A DNA stretch of 64,000 nt from Chryseobacterium indologenes (GTDB lineage: Bacteria; Bacteroidota; Bacteroidia; Flavobacteriales; Weeksellaceae). The notes beneath the pieces are model-generated. The model saw nothing but the letters and a program-made list of their open reading frames with translations. It ran no database searches and had not been told where the DNA came from. Shown one piece after another: positions 1 through 8,742 of the stretch. A program made the position numbers and the translations under genes. Positions within the stretch are counted from its first letter, which is position 1. Each line of letters opens with the position of its first letter. Location of the stretch: the NCBI GenBank assembly GCA_001013295.1, contig LAZY01000025.1, positions 62,001 through 126,000 on the forward strand, given 5' to 3'.

Positions 1-117
1 GGGAGGATCTTTTTGAAATAAATCACAGTTAAATTTTAGTTAATTTATATTATGATAAACGCAGCAATTTTATTCATAGAATACATCCGTTTGGAAATGT
101 CAGTTCCCAATAAAAAT

Positions 118-148
118 GTCTCCAAATATTGATGAATAATTTGGAGAC
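118..148. terminator. hairpin, likely bidirectional terminator
   Basis: Perfect 10-bp stem (118-127 with 139-148) around an 11-nt loop. It has A-rich sequence on its left and a T-rich stretch on its right, so it could end transcripts from either side. It lies just downstream of the 212-523 minus-strand gene. The rest of 1-211 holds no convincing gene. Confidence 0.6.
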
Positions 149-211
149 TTTGGTCTTTAAATCCATTGAAAAAATCTAAAGATATAGGGTCATTAGTTTT
201 TAATCGTTAAG

Positions 212-523
212 TTATTGCCTATTGGGTGACGGTGCCAGAAGCCCTGCCAAAGTACCAATTGCTCCGGAAGAGATGGCTGTACATATGGTAATCACTTCAA
301 CCTTAATTCCTCCTTTTATTATTGAAAGCATAAACACTCCAATAATAATCATCAGAATTACCAGCCCCAGAATAATAACAATCGTCCGGCAAATCCAAAT
401 ATCATCTTTGGGAGGCAAACCAGAGCGTACTGATCTGGGATTTTTATTTTGCGCCCCACTATGATTTCTGTTGATAAAGGCTCCTCTTATATATTGAAAC
501 CTTCCGTTAGCTAAAGTTTCCAT
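212..523 (-). CDS. small two-TM membrane protein, putative regulator target
   Basis: Unrecognised 103-residue protein. The start at 523 (METLANGRF) is chosen because it places the promoter elements upstream; a longer reading would begin inside them. The N-terminal 45 residues are basic and hydrophilic. Two hydrophobic helices follow (about 47-68 and 76-95) with a short basic linker between them. The gene sits downstream of a two-component operon on the same strand. Its promoter has the same palindrome, spacer and GAAATTT element as the promoter of the response-regulator gene at 3470, so it is probably controlled by that regulator. Function unknown; an envelope-stress or signalling accessory role is only an inference from context. 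Confidence 0.7.
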   Translation of the reverse strand: METLANGRFQYIRGAFINRNHSGAQNKNPRSVRSGLPPKDDIWICRTIVIILGLVILMIIIGVFMLSIIKGGIKVEVITICTAISSGAIGTLAGLLAPSPNRQ

Positions 524-542
524 GGTTATCAGTTTTATGATA

Positions 543-590
543 TAAATTTCTGTCAAAAAAACATTCATGTCAATTACCCAAACGGGTAAT
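543..590 (-). promoter_or_regulatory. promoter with 18-bp palindromic operator
   Basis: Reading the minus strand: palindrome ATTACCC-GTTT-GGGTAAT (573-590), whose last T begins a TTG -33 element, then a 20-nt spacer and GAAATTTA (543-550). The start codon follows at 523. The layout matches the promoter at 3488-3535 element by element, which points to a shared regulator. Confidence 0.65.
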
Positions 591-601
591 ATTACAAACA
601 A

Positions 602-628
602 AACAGCATCATTAGAAATGACGCTGTT
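602..628 (-). terminator. terminator of the two-component operon
   Basis: Eleven-bp stem with one mismatch (602-612 with 618-628) and a 5-nt loop, followed on the minus strand by a T-rich run. It lies 18 nt beyond the stop of the kinase gene and just before the promoter of the next gene. Confidence 0.6.
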
Positions 629-646
629 AATAAAAATTCCATTGAT

Positions 647-1435
647 TTATAATGTAATCCTGAAGAGCAGGCTGGTCCCGGTCTTATGAGATGATAATAC
701 ACATTCACCCTTTAATTCCTCCATTCTTCTTTTCATATTCCGGAGGCCATTTCCTTCCTGACATTCTTCAGGAATTCCTTTTCCATTATCTGAAATCTCC
801 ATGGTAAAAATATCGGCATTCTGAGAAAATGAAAGTTTTAGCTGACTTGCCTGGCTATATTTGTAAGCATTATTAATCGCTTCTTTTAAACATAAGAACA
901 GATTCCTTCGCTGCTCTGTGGAAATAGCTGTGTCTGCAACAATTCCCTTACATTCCGAATGCAATACTATTTTTGTTTTTTTCAGAAAATTCCCGGCATA
1001 CAATGTCGTATAATCTATAAAACGCTCTAATGTATCATTTCCAGAATTAAGACTCCAAAGCATTTCCCGCATGGAAATATTCATTTCTTCTGAAGTTTTC
1101 AACAGTTCGTCAATATCATTCTGTAATTCTACATCTTCAGCCCGCTGCCTCAGAAACTCTGCCTGAAGCTTCAGTGCAGAAATACCTGCACCGAGATCAT
1201 CGTGCATATCATGGGAAATACGTTCTCTTTCCTGCTCTATTGATCGTTGTTTTTCGAGTTCTTTTTGGAGGAGCTGGTTTTGGTATTCGGCTTCTTTGAG
1301 TTGTTTTTCTTTTAAATGCAACAACTGTTTCCGGTTATAGATGAGAACAACAAAAATAAGGAACCCTACAAACAACATCATTATGCTTATTGCTGTTATA
1401 TATACGATCTTTATTTCGATGGGCAGATTGTTCAT
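647..1435 (-). CDS. sensor histidine kinase, NarL-partner type (HisKA_3)
   Basis: A 262-residue kinase that would phosphorylate the response regulator encoded at the head of this operon. It has one transmembrane helix (about 8-34), a coiled-coil linker, a HisKA_3 dimerisation motif RISHDMHDDLGAG with the likely phospho-acceptor His78, and a C-terminal ATPase domain with an N box (INNAYKYS) and a DNGKGIPEE motif. There is no periplasmic sensor domain, so the signal may come through the polytopic protein encoded directly upstream. The start ATG overlaps the upstream stop (ATGA), a sign of translational coupling. The ligand is unknown. Confidence 0.9.
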   Translation of the reverse strand: MNNLPIEIKIVYITAISIMMLFVGFLIFVVLIYNRKQLLHLKEKQLKEAEYQNQLLQKELEKQRSIEQERERISHDMHDDLGAGISALKLQAEFLRQRAEDVELQNDIDELLKTSEEMNISMREMLWSLNSGNDTLERFIDYTTLYAGNFLKKTKIVLHSECKGIVADTAISTEQRRNLFLCLKEAINNAYKYSQASQLKLSFSQNADIFTMEISDNGKGIPEECQEGNGLRNMKRRMEELKGECVLSSHKTGTSLLFRITL

Positions 1436-2037
1436 TGTTTACAAAATAAACTACGTAAAAATAATAAATAGGTTGTGATATTTATAAAGGTAAAAATATG
1501 AGAAATTTTTGTTAAAAAATCACGATCAGTATTGTTAAAAAAATACATAGGAAGCATTCTGAAAATATAGAAAACAGCCCAAAATAATAAGGAACTGCTC
1601 AACCAGAAAAAGCGTAGGTCCAAAATATTATTATCTTCATCTATGCTCGAAATCTTTTTATATAACCAGAACAAAGCAATAAAAATTAAGAATAGAGAGT
1701 AAAAATATCCAGTAGAAATAGAATATTCTTTCTCAGAAATAGAGCTTAAAATAATAAAACTACTTACTGTAAGAAAAATAAGCGTAGCAGTCTTAATAAT
1801 GTTACTGTTATTAATTTCTTTATAATAAATATATCCAAAATAACCGATACAAAATAAATCCAGATAACTGTATATCCTTGACGTGATTATCTTCATTTCA
1901 ACAGCAATCATGATTTCAATCACTAAAGTAATTCCGAAATAAAGAAAAAAAAATTGCTTCCACAGCCTTTTATACGCTATGGAAACAATAAAATTTATAT
2001 TGATTATATTATAATATATAATGTCTGGTATAGTCAT
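1432..2037 (-). CDS. polytopic membrane protein in two-component operon
   Basis: Unrecognised integral membrane protein of 201 residues with about six hydrophobic helices rich in Ile, Phe and Tyr. The ATG at 2037 follows the upstream stop by 2 nt and is preferred over a TTG at 2061 that would overlap the previous gene. The gene overlaps the kinase gene by 4 nt. Because the kinase has no sensory domain of its own, this protein may be the sensing or inhibitory partner, as LiaF is for LiaS in Firmicutes. That is an analogy from gene order, not from sequence similarity. Confidence 0.75.
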   Translation of the reverse strand: MTIPDIIYYNIININFIVSIAYKRLWKQFFFLYFGITLVIEIMIAVEMKIITSRIYSYLDLFCIGYFGYIYYKEINNSNIIKTATLIFLTVSSFIILSSISEKEYSISTGYFYSLFLIFIALFWLYKKISSIDEDNNILDLRFFWLSSSLLFWAVFYIFRMLPMYFFNNTDRDFLTKISHIFTFINITTYLLFLRSLFCKQ

Positions 2038-2039
2038 CT

Positions 2040-2831
2040 TTAACAATTTCCTGGAGGACAAAGACCGTTTCTATCATAAACCCCAACATCGTCAAATGGG
2101 GTAAAATCCGTTCCATTATATTTTCCCAATATCATGATAAAAGTTAATCTGTATTTATACACATCACTTGCCATATGAATTGCCGGATAACATGCAATTC
2201 CTATGTTTAGTGTAGGATCCTCGTCTTGTTTTTCCACACATTTATTATAAACAGCATCTGCCAATGTAAATCGTTTCGTATTACTTTCTGTAGGATCATT
2301 TAGCTGTTTTTGAATATATGCGTCTAATTTACTTTTCAATGCGTTATTATAAATATTTCTATTACTAAAAAAATCTGCCCGTTCTATCTCAATTTTATTG
2401 TCACAATTACTAATAATATAATATTTCTCTTCCTTATCTTCAATCATAAAAACTATGCCCGCTTCTCCTTCTCCTAAAAATATCTGAACTTCAGTTTTAT
2501 TTAAAAAAATATCGTCGGCGACTGATTTTTTAATCATTATCGGTTTCTCATATTGATCTTCTACCAATTGGCTGTACGTGTTCACCATTTTAAAAGCCGG
2601 TCCTGCAGGAAATTCACTAGTAACAGGTATTAAAAATTCTTGTCCATTTTTTTTTACAATAAAGCCTTTATAAACATTTATACCATGAAGCTGATGAAGC
2701 TCCTGAGGAACATCGTACTCTTTAATAATATGGGTATCCCCTAAAATTAATCCGGCGATTTTTTGATCATAGACTTTGATTTTGCTCCAGTCAATGTCGC
2801 TTGCGGTAAGCTTTAGATTTTTTGTACTCAT
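2040..2831 (-). CDS. unknown protein with Cys-containing C-terminal tail
   Basis: Unrecognised 263-residue protein without a signal peptide or membrane helix. It is hydrophilic with a mixed alpha/beta appearance. A second half containing NKCVEKQ and IACYPA leads to a C-terminus ending GLCPPGNC. It starts 6 nt after the response-regulator stop and is followed immediately by the membrane protein gene, so it is a member of the signalling operon. The two terminal cysteines spaced by PPGN could bind metal, form a disulfide or be modified; nothing in the sequence settles which. Confidence 0.75.
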   Translation of the reverse strand: MSTKNLKLTASDIDWSKIKVYDQKIAGLILGDTHIIKEYDVPQELHQLHGINVYKGFIVKKNGQEFLIPVTSEFPAGPAFKMVNTYSQLVEDQYEKPIMIKKSVADDIFLNKTEVQIFLGEGEAGIVFMIEDKEEKYYIISNCDNKIEIERADFFSNRNIYNNALKSKLDAYIQKQLNDPTESNTKRFTLADAVYNKCVEKQDEDPTLNIGIACYPAIHMASDVYKYRLTFIMILGKYNGTDFTPFDDVGVYDRNGLCPPGNC

Positions 2832-2837
2832 GATTTC

Positions 2838-3470
2838 TTAGTTTTTAAAATTGTTAAATTTATTTATTGCTTCTACTTTGTTGCTGACATGCAACTTTCT
2901 GTAGATATTGCCCACGTGTTTTTTTACTGTATCGATGCTGATGCATTTCTGATCGGCGATTTCCTTGTACAGGAGACCTTGTGAAAGGAGTTCAAGAATT
3001 TCTTTTTCACGTTCGGTAAGTTCATCAAAACCTTTGATTTCGGGGAGTTTCTTTTCGAAATGTTTAAGAACTCTCCTGGCAATAGAAAAACTCATAGGAG
3101 CCCCACCACTATGGACATCCCGGATAGACGAAAGAATTTTATCCATGCTTTCTCCTTTTACGAGATAGCCCATGGCACCTGCTTTTAAAGAGTTAAAGAT
3201 TTTTTCATCATCCTCAAAGCTTGTGCACATGATGAATTGGGTATCCGGCATATCCTTTCTGAGTTTCTCAATAATTTCTATTCCGAGCATGTCCTGCAGC
3301 TGAATGTCCATCATGACAACATCCGGGGAAATTTCAGAAAGATTTTTAAGCGCGGTATTTCCATCGAAGAACTGGGCAACTACCTTCATATCTTTTTGGT
3401 AATTGATCACCTTCTTCAACGCATTGTTGTAGTTCTTTTCGTCTTCTACTATGGCGATGGAAATGCTCAT
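2838..3470 (-). CDS. response regulator, NarL/LuxR family
   Basis: DNA-binding response regulator of 210 residues, first gene of a four-gene signalling operon. The receiver domain (1-120) has acidic residues D10/E11 and the phospho-acceptor Asp55 in VVMMDIQL. The LuxR-type helix-turn-helix (about 145-205) has the LTEREKEILELLSQGL and TVKKHVGNIYRKL motifs. ATG 3470 is used because earlier in-frame codons lie within the promoter. The gene is preceded by a palindrome abutting its -33 element, which suggests autoregulation. Confidence 0.92.
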   Translation of the reverse strand: MSISIAIVEDEKNYNNALKKVINYQKDMKVVAQFFDGNTALKNLSEISPDVVMMDIQLQDMLGIEIIEKLRKDMPDTQFIMCTSFEDDEKIFNSLKAGAMGYLVKGESMDKILSSIRDVHSGGAPMSFSIARRVLKHFEKKLPEIKGFDELTEREKEILELLSQGLLYKEIADQKCISIDTVKKHVGNIYRKLHVSNKVEAINKFNNFKN

Positions 3471-3487
3471 GTCATTTTTGTTTGAAG

Positions 3488-3535
3488 CAAATTTCAACAG
3501 AAAACAGATAAGAATCAATTACACCTTTGTGTAAT
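3488..3535 (-). promoter_or_regulatory. promoter with 18-bp palindromic operator
   Basis: On the minus strand: palindrome ATTACAC-AAAG-GTGTAAT (3518-3535), whose last T starts TTG, then a 20-nt spacer and GAAATTTG (3488-3495), 17 nt before the ATG at 3470. The palindrome arms, position and spacer match the promoter at 543-590. The best guess is a binding site for the NarL-type regulator it precedes. Confidence 0.65.
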
Positions 3536-3632
3536 CTTAACATTTTGAGTTTATATTATGGCCAGTTTTTATTCTATTAAATTTAATCAATTTTTCATTG
3601 CAAAAGTCAGATTCATTTAAATAAATCATCAA

Positions 3633-5498
3633 TTATTTTGCAAGTTGATCCAGGATCGGATGATCAATACTGCTGACCGAATTCGGGGATTTGATCTGTT
3701 CAAAAATCTGAATAAGATTCTTTCCTTTTTTCAGCCATACTCCGGGAATATAGAGTGTTTGTTGCGGACCTGCTTTACTCCAATATCTTCCCAGATTCTT
3801 TCCGTTGATGAAAACAATCCCTTTTCCAAAATTCCGCATATTCAGGAAAGTATCACCTGTTTCATTCAGGTTAAATTCTGCTTCCTGAATGATGGGCGAA
3901 CCATCGATCATTTTTTTAGTATTGGAAATATGTTTCGGAAACTGGTCGAAAGGCAGAGGAAACATCTCCCAATTCCCGGTGATGTCAGCCTGATTTATTT
4001 TTACTGGTTCTATAATTCCTTTTAAATTATGAACAATCTCAGCTCCATAATTGATTCTGCCCATATTTTCTACCAGAATATCCAGTTGATCTCCGGTTTT
4101 AAGATCAATTTCAAGATCATATTTTTTGTAAATCCTGTTAAGCTCACCTTTCCAAACTCCATTTACATAGATATTGGCATAGTCTCTTAATCCTTTCATT
4201 TTCAGCAGCCCTTTCTGAGCTTTATCAAATTTTCTCCGGTATAAAACATATCCGTTTCCGATATTCAGATCTTCAAAAGTAAGAGGCTGATCTTTAATGA
4301 CAGGTTTTATCCTGGCAATAACATCAAAAAGGCTGCTTGTTTTTGAAAACTCAATATTGGGGATGGTGATCACTTTTGTTGGTTGGGGAATTTCAGGAAG
4401 CTTACCGTTATAGATCTTCTCAAAAATTTTCCTTAGAGCATGGTACTTAGGGGTAGCCCAACCCGATTCACTGATGGGCGCATCATAGTCATAACTGGTA
4501 AGATCAGGCTGAATGTCAAACTCCTTATTATAATTAGCTCCATTTGTAAAACCGAAGTTGGTTCCTCCATGAATCATATAGTAATTGAAAGAAATTCCGT
4601 TCTTTATATACAAGTCTGTCTGCTTCACTACTTCTTCAGTGGATACCTTTACAAAAGGTTCTGCCCAATGATCCAGCCATCCCGGATAATATTCAGCCAC
4701 CATATACGGTCCCTTCCCTCCATTATATTCGTTAATGCTTTTCCTGAGGACATCAATATCACTTTCTCCATTGGCAGTAGGCAAAGCTCCTTCAATATAA
4801 CCTCCTTTAAAAAGTGAGCTCCCGTCTGAAGTAAACAATGGAACAGAGATACCGCCTTTCAAAAGCATGTCTTTTATTTTATGGCTGTATTTCCTGTGCT
4901 CTTCTAATGGAATATCCTTCCTTTGGGCGACATAAGATCCAAACTCATTTTCGGCCTGCACCATGATGATTGGACCGCCATTAGTAATCTGTAAGGGAAC
5001 AATCTGCTTCGACAGCTGACTGATATACTTCTCACCTTCTTCCAAAAAAGCCTTATTGTCTCTTCGTATTTCTAAATTTTTATTTTTTTGCAACCACCAG
5101 GGATAACCTCCGAACTCCCATTCTGCACAAACATAAGGTCCGGGGCGAATGATGACATATAATCCTACTTCCTGTGCTGTTTTTATAAATCTCCGTAAGT
5201 CTTTTTCTCTTGAAAAGTTCCATTTACCGGGAGCTTCTTCATGGTAATTCCAGAAAACATACGTAGTCACTGTATTCAATCCCATGGCTTTCATCATCTG
5301 CAACCGATGTTTCCAATATTCAGATGGAACTCTGGGGTAATGCATTTCTCCGGAATAGATCGTAAATGGCTTTCCGTTCAATAAAAAATGGCCCTCTTTT
5401 ATTTCAAAATTCCCTTTTTGGGAAAATGCTGAATTGGCAAGGAAAACAAAAAGAATTATATATAAATATCGGCTAAAATTTCTCATATTAGAAGGCAT
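3633..5498 (-). CDS. beta-galactosidase, GH35
   Basis: Secreted glycoside hydrolase of 621 residues, probably removing terminal beta-galactose from oligosaccharides in the periplasm. An N-terminal signal peptide ends near NSAFSQ. The GH35 TIM barrel follows, with RPGPYVCAEWEFGGYPWWL, the acid/base motif GGPIIMVQAENEFGSY (Glu in ENE, about 183-185) and the nucleophile region VAEYYPGWLDHWAE (Glu269). The C-terminal beta domains carry the family motif FINGKNLGRYW. An alternative start is the next Met (MRNFSR, 5486). It is a single gene without SusC/SusD neighbours, divergent from the lipoprotein gene at 5553. Confidence 0.93.
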   Translation of the reverse strand: MPSNMRNFSRYLYIILFVFLANSAFSQKGNFEIKEGHFLLNGKPFTIYSGEMHYPRVPSEYWKHRLQMMKAMGLNTVTTYVFWNYHEEAPGKWNFSREKDLRRFIKTAQEVGLYVIIRPGPYVCAEWEFGGYPWWLQKNKNLEIRRDNKAFLEEGEKYISQLSKQIVPLQITNGGPIIMVQAENEFGSYVAQRKDIPLEEHRKYSHKIKDMLLKGGISVPLFTSDGSSLFKGGYIEGALPTANGESDIDVLRKSINEYNGGKGPYMVAEYYPGWLDHWAEPFVKVSTEEVVKQTDLYIKNGISFNYYMIHGGTNFGFTNGANYNKEFDIQPDLTSYDYDAPISESGWATPKYHALRKIFEKIYNGKLPEIPQPTKVITIPNIEFSKTSSLFDVIARIKPVIKDQPLTFEDLNIGNGYVLYRRKFDKAQKGLLKMKGLRDYANIYVNGVWKGELNRIYKKYDLEIDLKTGDQLDILVENMGRINYGAEIVHNLKGIIEPVKINQADITGNWEMFPLPFDQFPKHISNTKKMIDGSPIIQEAEFNLNETGDTFLNMRNFGKGIVFINGKNLGRYWSKAGPQQTLYIPGVWLKKGKNLIQIFEQIKSPNSVSSIDHPILDQLAK

Positions 5499-5552
5499 GA
5501 TTTTTGTAAAATTAAAGAATAAAAATCATATTGAATATCAAATAAAATAATC

Positions 5553-5987
5553 ATGAGAAAAAGTATTTTAGTACTTGGAGCAGTACTTACCTTAACAGTT
5601 ATTGGCTGCAAAAAAAGTGAAAGCGGAAACAAAAGCGTTATTAAAACAGACAGCTCATCAACCGTCATTACAGATACCAACGGAAAAATAGATTCTGTAA
5701 CACAAAGTTCATCTACGGTAGACATTAATGGGCAGAAAACTGAAAAAACCGATTTTGTTTATAAAGCTACAGACGGAACATTGGTAAAAGTAGTATTCAA
5801 AAATGATCCAAAAGAAAATACGGTAGCGATTACCAGCAACAAAAAGACATTTACCCTTCCAAAATCTGAAACGAAAGGGGATGAAACGATCTATAAAAAA
5901 GATGATATGACTGCAAGAGTAAAAGGCGACAGTCTTCATCTTGAACAGGGTAATAATATCATTGAACTGAAAAGAACCAAAATATAA
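5553..5987 (+). CDS. small lipoprotein
   Basis: Unrecognised 144-residue lipoprotein: a short signal peptide ending in the lipobox VIGC (Cys19), then a charged Lys/Ser/Thr-rich region with SSSTV repeats (ITDTNGKIDSVTQSSSTV) and a compact beta-rich C-terminus. It is probably anchored to the inner face of the outer membrane or the inner membrane. It is monocistronic, divergent from the galactosidase gene, and ends at a strong hairpin shared with the convergent amidase gene. Confidence 0.8.
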   Translation: MRKSILVLGAVLTLTVIGCKKSESGNKSVIKTDSSSTVITDTNGKIDSVTQSSSTVDINGQKTEKTDFVYKATDGTLVKVVFKNDPKENTVAITSNKKTFTLPKSETKGDETIYKKDDMTARVKGDSLHLEQGNNIIELKRTKI

Positions 5988-5992
5988 AAAAA

Positions 5993-6023
5993 TGTCCCTC
6001 AGATTGAGGGGCATTTCTTTTTC
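5993..6023. terminator. bidirectional terminator
   Basis: Eight-bp stem (5993-6000 with 6006-6013, one G-U) with a 5-nt loop. An A run lies to the left and a T run to the right, so it can serve the convergent genes on both sides. Confidence 0.8.
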
Positions 6024-6036
6024 AAATATCATCAGA

Positions 6037-6861
6037 CTAGACCTTCGTCAGCAGGTCACCATTTATCCAGCCATATACCGGTTCTTCATCTTTGGGTGTT
6101 GCTAATAAAACATACACATAGAACCATCCAAGTTTACTTTTGATAAATTCTACTTCAGTATCCTTATTAAGCTGTACAATCGGATCAAATTCTGCACCTG
6201 GCCCTTTCCTTATATTGATATTGTTTGCCTTCACTTTATAAATATCAGCAGAGTCATCTTCTCTTCCGAATAATTTTGCTCTAAAGCTTTCCATAGGAAA
6301 TGCCGGTCCCGGATCATTTTTCCTAAAAGGGGCAATATCATCATGTCCCAAAATCCCTTTAATATTATAAGTTTCCATCAGTAGCTTGCATACCTGAAAA
6401 CAAACCTCAAGTTGTTTTTCAGTAAAGCTATGCCAATAAGATGTCGTGTTCTCATGCTTATGCTTGGCTGCCACTACCACATCTTTTGAATATTCTTTTT
6501 CAAACCATGCATAAAACCTGTCATTTACTTTGGTCAGTTTTCCGGGATTCTCCAGTTCTATGCCAATAGAAAAATCATTGAACCCTGATCTGTCAGACCA
6601 ACGGCTCCTTCCGGCATGCCATGCTTTTCGGTTGAATTCAACCATTTGAGTAATCCTTCCGTCTCTGTCTATAATAACATGAGCGGAGGCTTTTGCCATA
6701 GGATCCTGAAACCAGTTTATAGAATTTTCAACACCGCGGTCTGCTGTAAAATGAATGATAATGTATTCCGGAACAATAATTCCCTCTTTATTGAGCGTTT
6801 CTATAAAATTAACACTCTCGCCGGAAATCGTTTTTCCTAACTTATCTTTTACGATGATCAT
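6037..6861 (-). CDS. N-acetylmuramoyl-L-alanine amidase with SH3 domain
   Basis: Zinc amidase of the Amidase_2 (AmpD/PGRP-like) family, 274 residues, predicted to cleave the MurNAc-L-Ala bond of peptidoglycan fragments. Zinc ligands are visible as His37 (IIIHFTADRG), His173 (ILGHDDIAP) and Asp183 (RKNDPGPAF), with the 10-residue spacing seen in AmpD. A bacterial SH3 domain follows (about 213-274, KANNINIRKGPG). There is no signal peptide, as in cytosolic AmpD-type recycling enzymes, although the SH3 domain would also suit binding to the cell wall. A -7 element TAAATTTG lies at 6884-6891 on the minus strand. Confidence 0.9.
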   Translation of the reverse strand: MIIVKDKLGKTISGESVNFIETLNKEGIIVPEYIIIHFTADRGVENSINWFQDPMAKASAHVIIDRDGRITQMVEFNRKAWHAGRSRWSDRSGFNDFSIGIELENPGKLTKVNDRFYAWFEKEYSKDVVVAAKHKHENTTSYWHSFTEKQLEVCFQVCKLLMETYNIKGILGHDDIAPFRKNDPGPAFPMESFRAKLFGREDDSADIYKVKANNINIRKGPGAEFDPIVQLNKDTEVEFIKSKLGWFYVYVLLATPKDEEPVYGWINGDLLTKV

Positions 6862-7009
6862 GAAGAAGTTTTTTTTAAGGCTTCAAATTTATTCTAAAAA
6901 AATTAATTAAGCGTTAAAGAAATAGAGAAAACTATCCATATTTCGAATGATTTTCTTTAGTATCTTAGTAATGGGCTTCAATTGATGTACTTATATTCTG
7001 ATTATTAAT

Positions 7010-7120
7010 ATGAATAAAATCTTCGAAAAATATTATTTTACCATTTTTTCGAGTTTCTCTTTTATAGTATTGGTATTGACTGTACTATTTTTTATAAGGT
7101 ATATTGAAAAGCGGGAATAG
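7010..7120 (+). CDS. small 36-residue membrane peptide
   Basis: Short reading frame from ATG 7010 to TAG 7118. It encodes a 36-residue peptide with a basic N-terminus, a single hydrophobic helix (about 9-29) and a charged tail ending RYIEKRE. The helix plus positive flanks suit a real small membrane protein, but there is no homology evidence. It lies alone between the amidase gene and the ribosomal operon terminator. Confidence 0.4.
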   Translation: MNKIFEKYYFTIFSSFSFIVLVLTVLFFIRYIEKRE

Positions 7121-7152
7121 GAATGATCCTGATGACCAAGGTAAAATGAAAC

Positions 7153-7184
7153 AAAAAAACCACCCGGAATCCGGATGGTTTTTA
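7153..7184. terminator. terminator of the S10-spc-alpha operon
   Basis: Ten-bp stem with one mismatch (7158-7167 with 7171-7180) and a 3-nt loop, followed on the minus strand by a T run. It is placed about 25 nt after rplQ. The plus-strand side also has a T-rich tail. Confidence 0.85.
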
Positions 7185-7203
7185 TTATATCTCTGAATGA
7201 ATA

Positions 7204-7707
7204 TTATTCTTCAGTTTTCTCTTCAGTAGTGTCAGCTTTAGCTTCTTCTACTGCAGGAGCATCAGCTACCTCTGCTTTCTTAGGAGCAGCAGTTGATCTT
7301 CTGCTTCTTCTTGTAGTCTTTTTCTCTTCAGCATTAGGGTTGTAAAGCTCGTTGAAATCTACCAATTCGATAAGAGCCATATCAGCAGCATCACCTGGTC
7401 TGAAACCTGTCTTAATGATTCTTGTATAACCACCGTTTCTTTCAGCGATTTTAGGAGCTACAGTTCTGAATAATTCAGCAACCGCAAATTTATTTTGAAG
7501 GTAAGAGAATACTACTCTTCTGTTGTGTGTAGTATCTTCTTTTGCTTTTGTTAATAGAGGCTCAACATATACTCTTAAAGCTTTAGCTTTAGCTACAGTA
7601 GTGTTGATTCTTTTATGCTCAATTAGAGAACAAGCCATATTAGAAAGTAAAGCACTTCTGTGAGAAGCTGTTCTTCCTAAGTGATTGAATTTTTTACCGT
7701 GTCTCAT
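7204..7707 (-). CDS. rplQ: 50S ribosomal protein L17
   Basis: 167 residues, last gene of the operon. The conserved L17 core ([17 protein letters not shown]) occupies about 1-120. A long Lys/Ala/Glu-rich tail follows, ending [11 protein letters not shown]; such acidic extensions are common in Bacteroidota L17. It begins 6 nt after rpoA. Confidence 0.97.
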   Translation of the reverse strand: MRHGKKFNHLGRTASHRSALLSNMACSLIEHKRINTTVAKAKALRVYVEPLLTKAKEDTTHNRRVVFSYLQNKFAVAELFRTVAPKIAERNGGYTRIIKTGFRPGDAADMALIELVDFNELYNPNAEEKKTTRRSRRSTAAPKKAEVADAPAVEEAKADTTEEKTEE

Positions 7708-7713
7708 TATTAA

Positions 7714-8709
7714 TTATTTATCAGCGTCTAACTTATATTTTGCAACGTCGAAACCGAAGTTAAGACCTTTTGAATGCACTAATTCTTCTAGTTCTGTCAA
7801 AGATTTTTTACCAAAATTTCTGAATTTCATCAAATCAGACTTACTGTAAGAAACCAATTCTCCAAGAGTTTCTACTTCAGCTGCTTTCAGACAGTTTAGG
7901 GCTCTTACAGAAAGATCCATATCTGCTAATTTAGACTTAAGAAGTTGTCTTGTATGAAGAGTTTCTTCGTCATATTGGATAGATGCTTTTACAGCTTCAG
8001 TTTCAAGCGTGATTCTCTCATCAGAGAATAGCATGAAGTGATAAATTAATATCTTAGAAGCTTCTGTTAAAGCATTCTGAGGGCTGATAGACCCGTCAGT
8101 TTCTATATCTAATACAAGTTTTTCGTAGTCTGTTTTTTGCTCTACACGATAATTTTCAATGCTGTATTGTACTTTCTTGATCGGCGTGAAAATAGAGTCG
8201 ATAGCAATCGTTCCAACAGGAGCATTGTTTGACTTATTTTGTTCAGAAGGAACATATCCTCTACCTTTTTCAATATTGAAAGTAATTTCGAAAGTTACAT
8301 CAGTATTTAGGTTACAAATCATTAAATCCGGGTTTAATACCTCGAATCCGTTGATCGATTTTCCTAAATCACCAGCAGTAATAACCGTTTGACCTGAAAC
8401 TTTAGCAACAACCTGCTCGTTAGCCTGGCCTTCTGCTGCAGCTTTTAATCTTACCTGCTTAAGGTTAAGAATAATTTCGGTAACGTCTTCGATTACTCCT
8501 GGAATAGTTGAAAATTCGTGCTCTACACCTTCTATTTTGATAGATGAAATAGCGTATCCTTCCAGAGAAGAAAGCAACACTCTTCTCAAAGCATTACCGA
8601 TTGTAAGCCCGAAACCTGGTTCTAAAGGTCTGAATTCAAATTGACCTTTAAATTCATCAGAGTTAAGTAAAATTACTTTATCGGGTTTTATGAATTGTAA
8701 AATTGCCAT
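7714..8709 (-). CDS. rpoA: RNA polymerase alpha subunit
   Basis: 331 residues. The N-terminal assembly domain contains [20 protein letters not shown] and the C-terminal domain (about 250-320) contains the helix-hairpin-helix stretch [19 protein letters not shown]. The subunit nucleates core RNA polymerase assembly, and its C-terminal domain contacts upstream DNA and activators. It is placed between rpsD and rplQ as in other bacteria. Confidence 0.98.
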   Translation of the reverse strand: MAILQFIKPDKVILLNSDEFKGQFEFRPLEPGFGLTIGNALRRVLLSSLEGYAISSIKIEGVEHEFSTIPGVIEDVTEIILNLKQVRLKAAAEGQANEQVVAKVSGQTVITAGDLGKSINGFEVLNPDLMICNLNTDVTFEITFNIEKGRGYVPSEQNKSNNAPVGTIAIDSIFTPIKKVQYSIENYRVEQKTDYEKLVLDIETDGSISPQNALTEASKILIYHFMLFSDERITLETEAVKASIQYDEETLHTRQLLKSKLADMDLSVRALNCLKAAEVETLGELVSYSKSDLMKFRNFGKKSLTELEELVHSKGLNFGFDVAKYKLDADK

Positions 8710-8742
8710 ATTATTGGGTTGAGCAAAAATTTGATTAAAAAA

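Noticed and set aside
222-464. Plus-strand frame opposite the small membrane protein gene
   Set aside because: It is the antisense of a minus-strand gene with a good promoter and two transmembrane helices; the plus-strand product has no plausible features.
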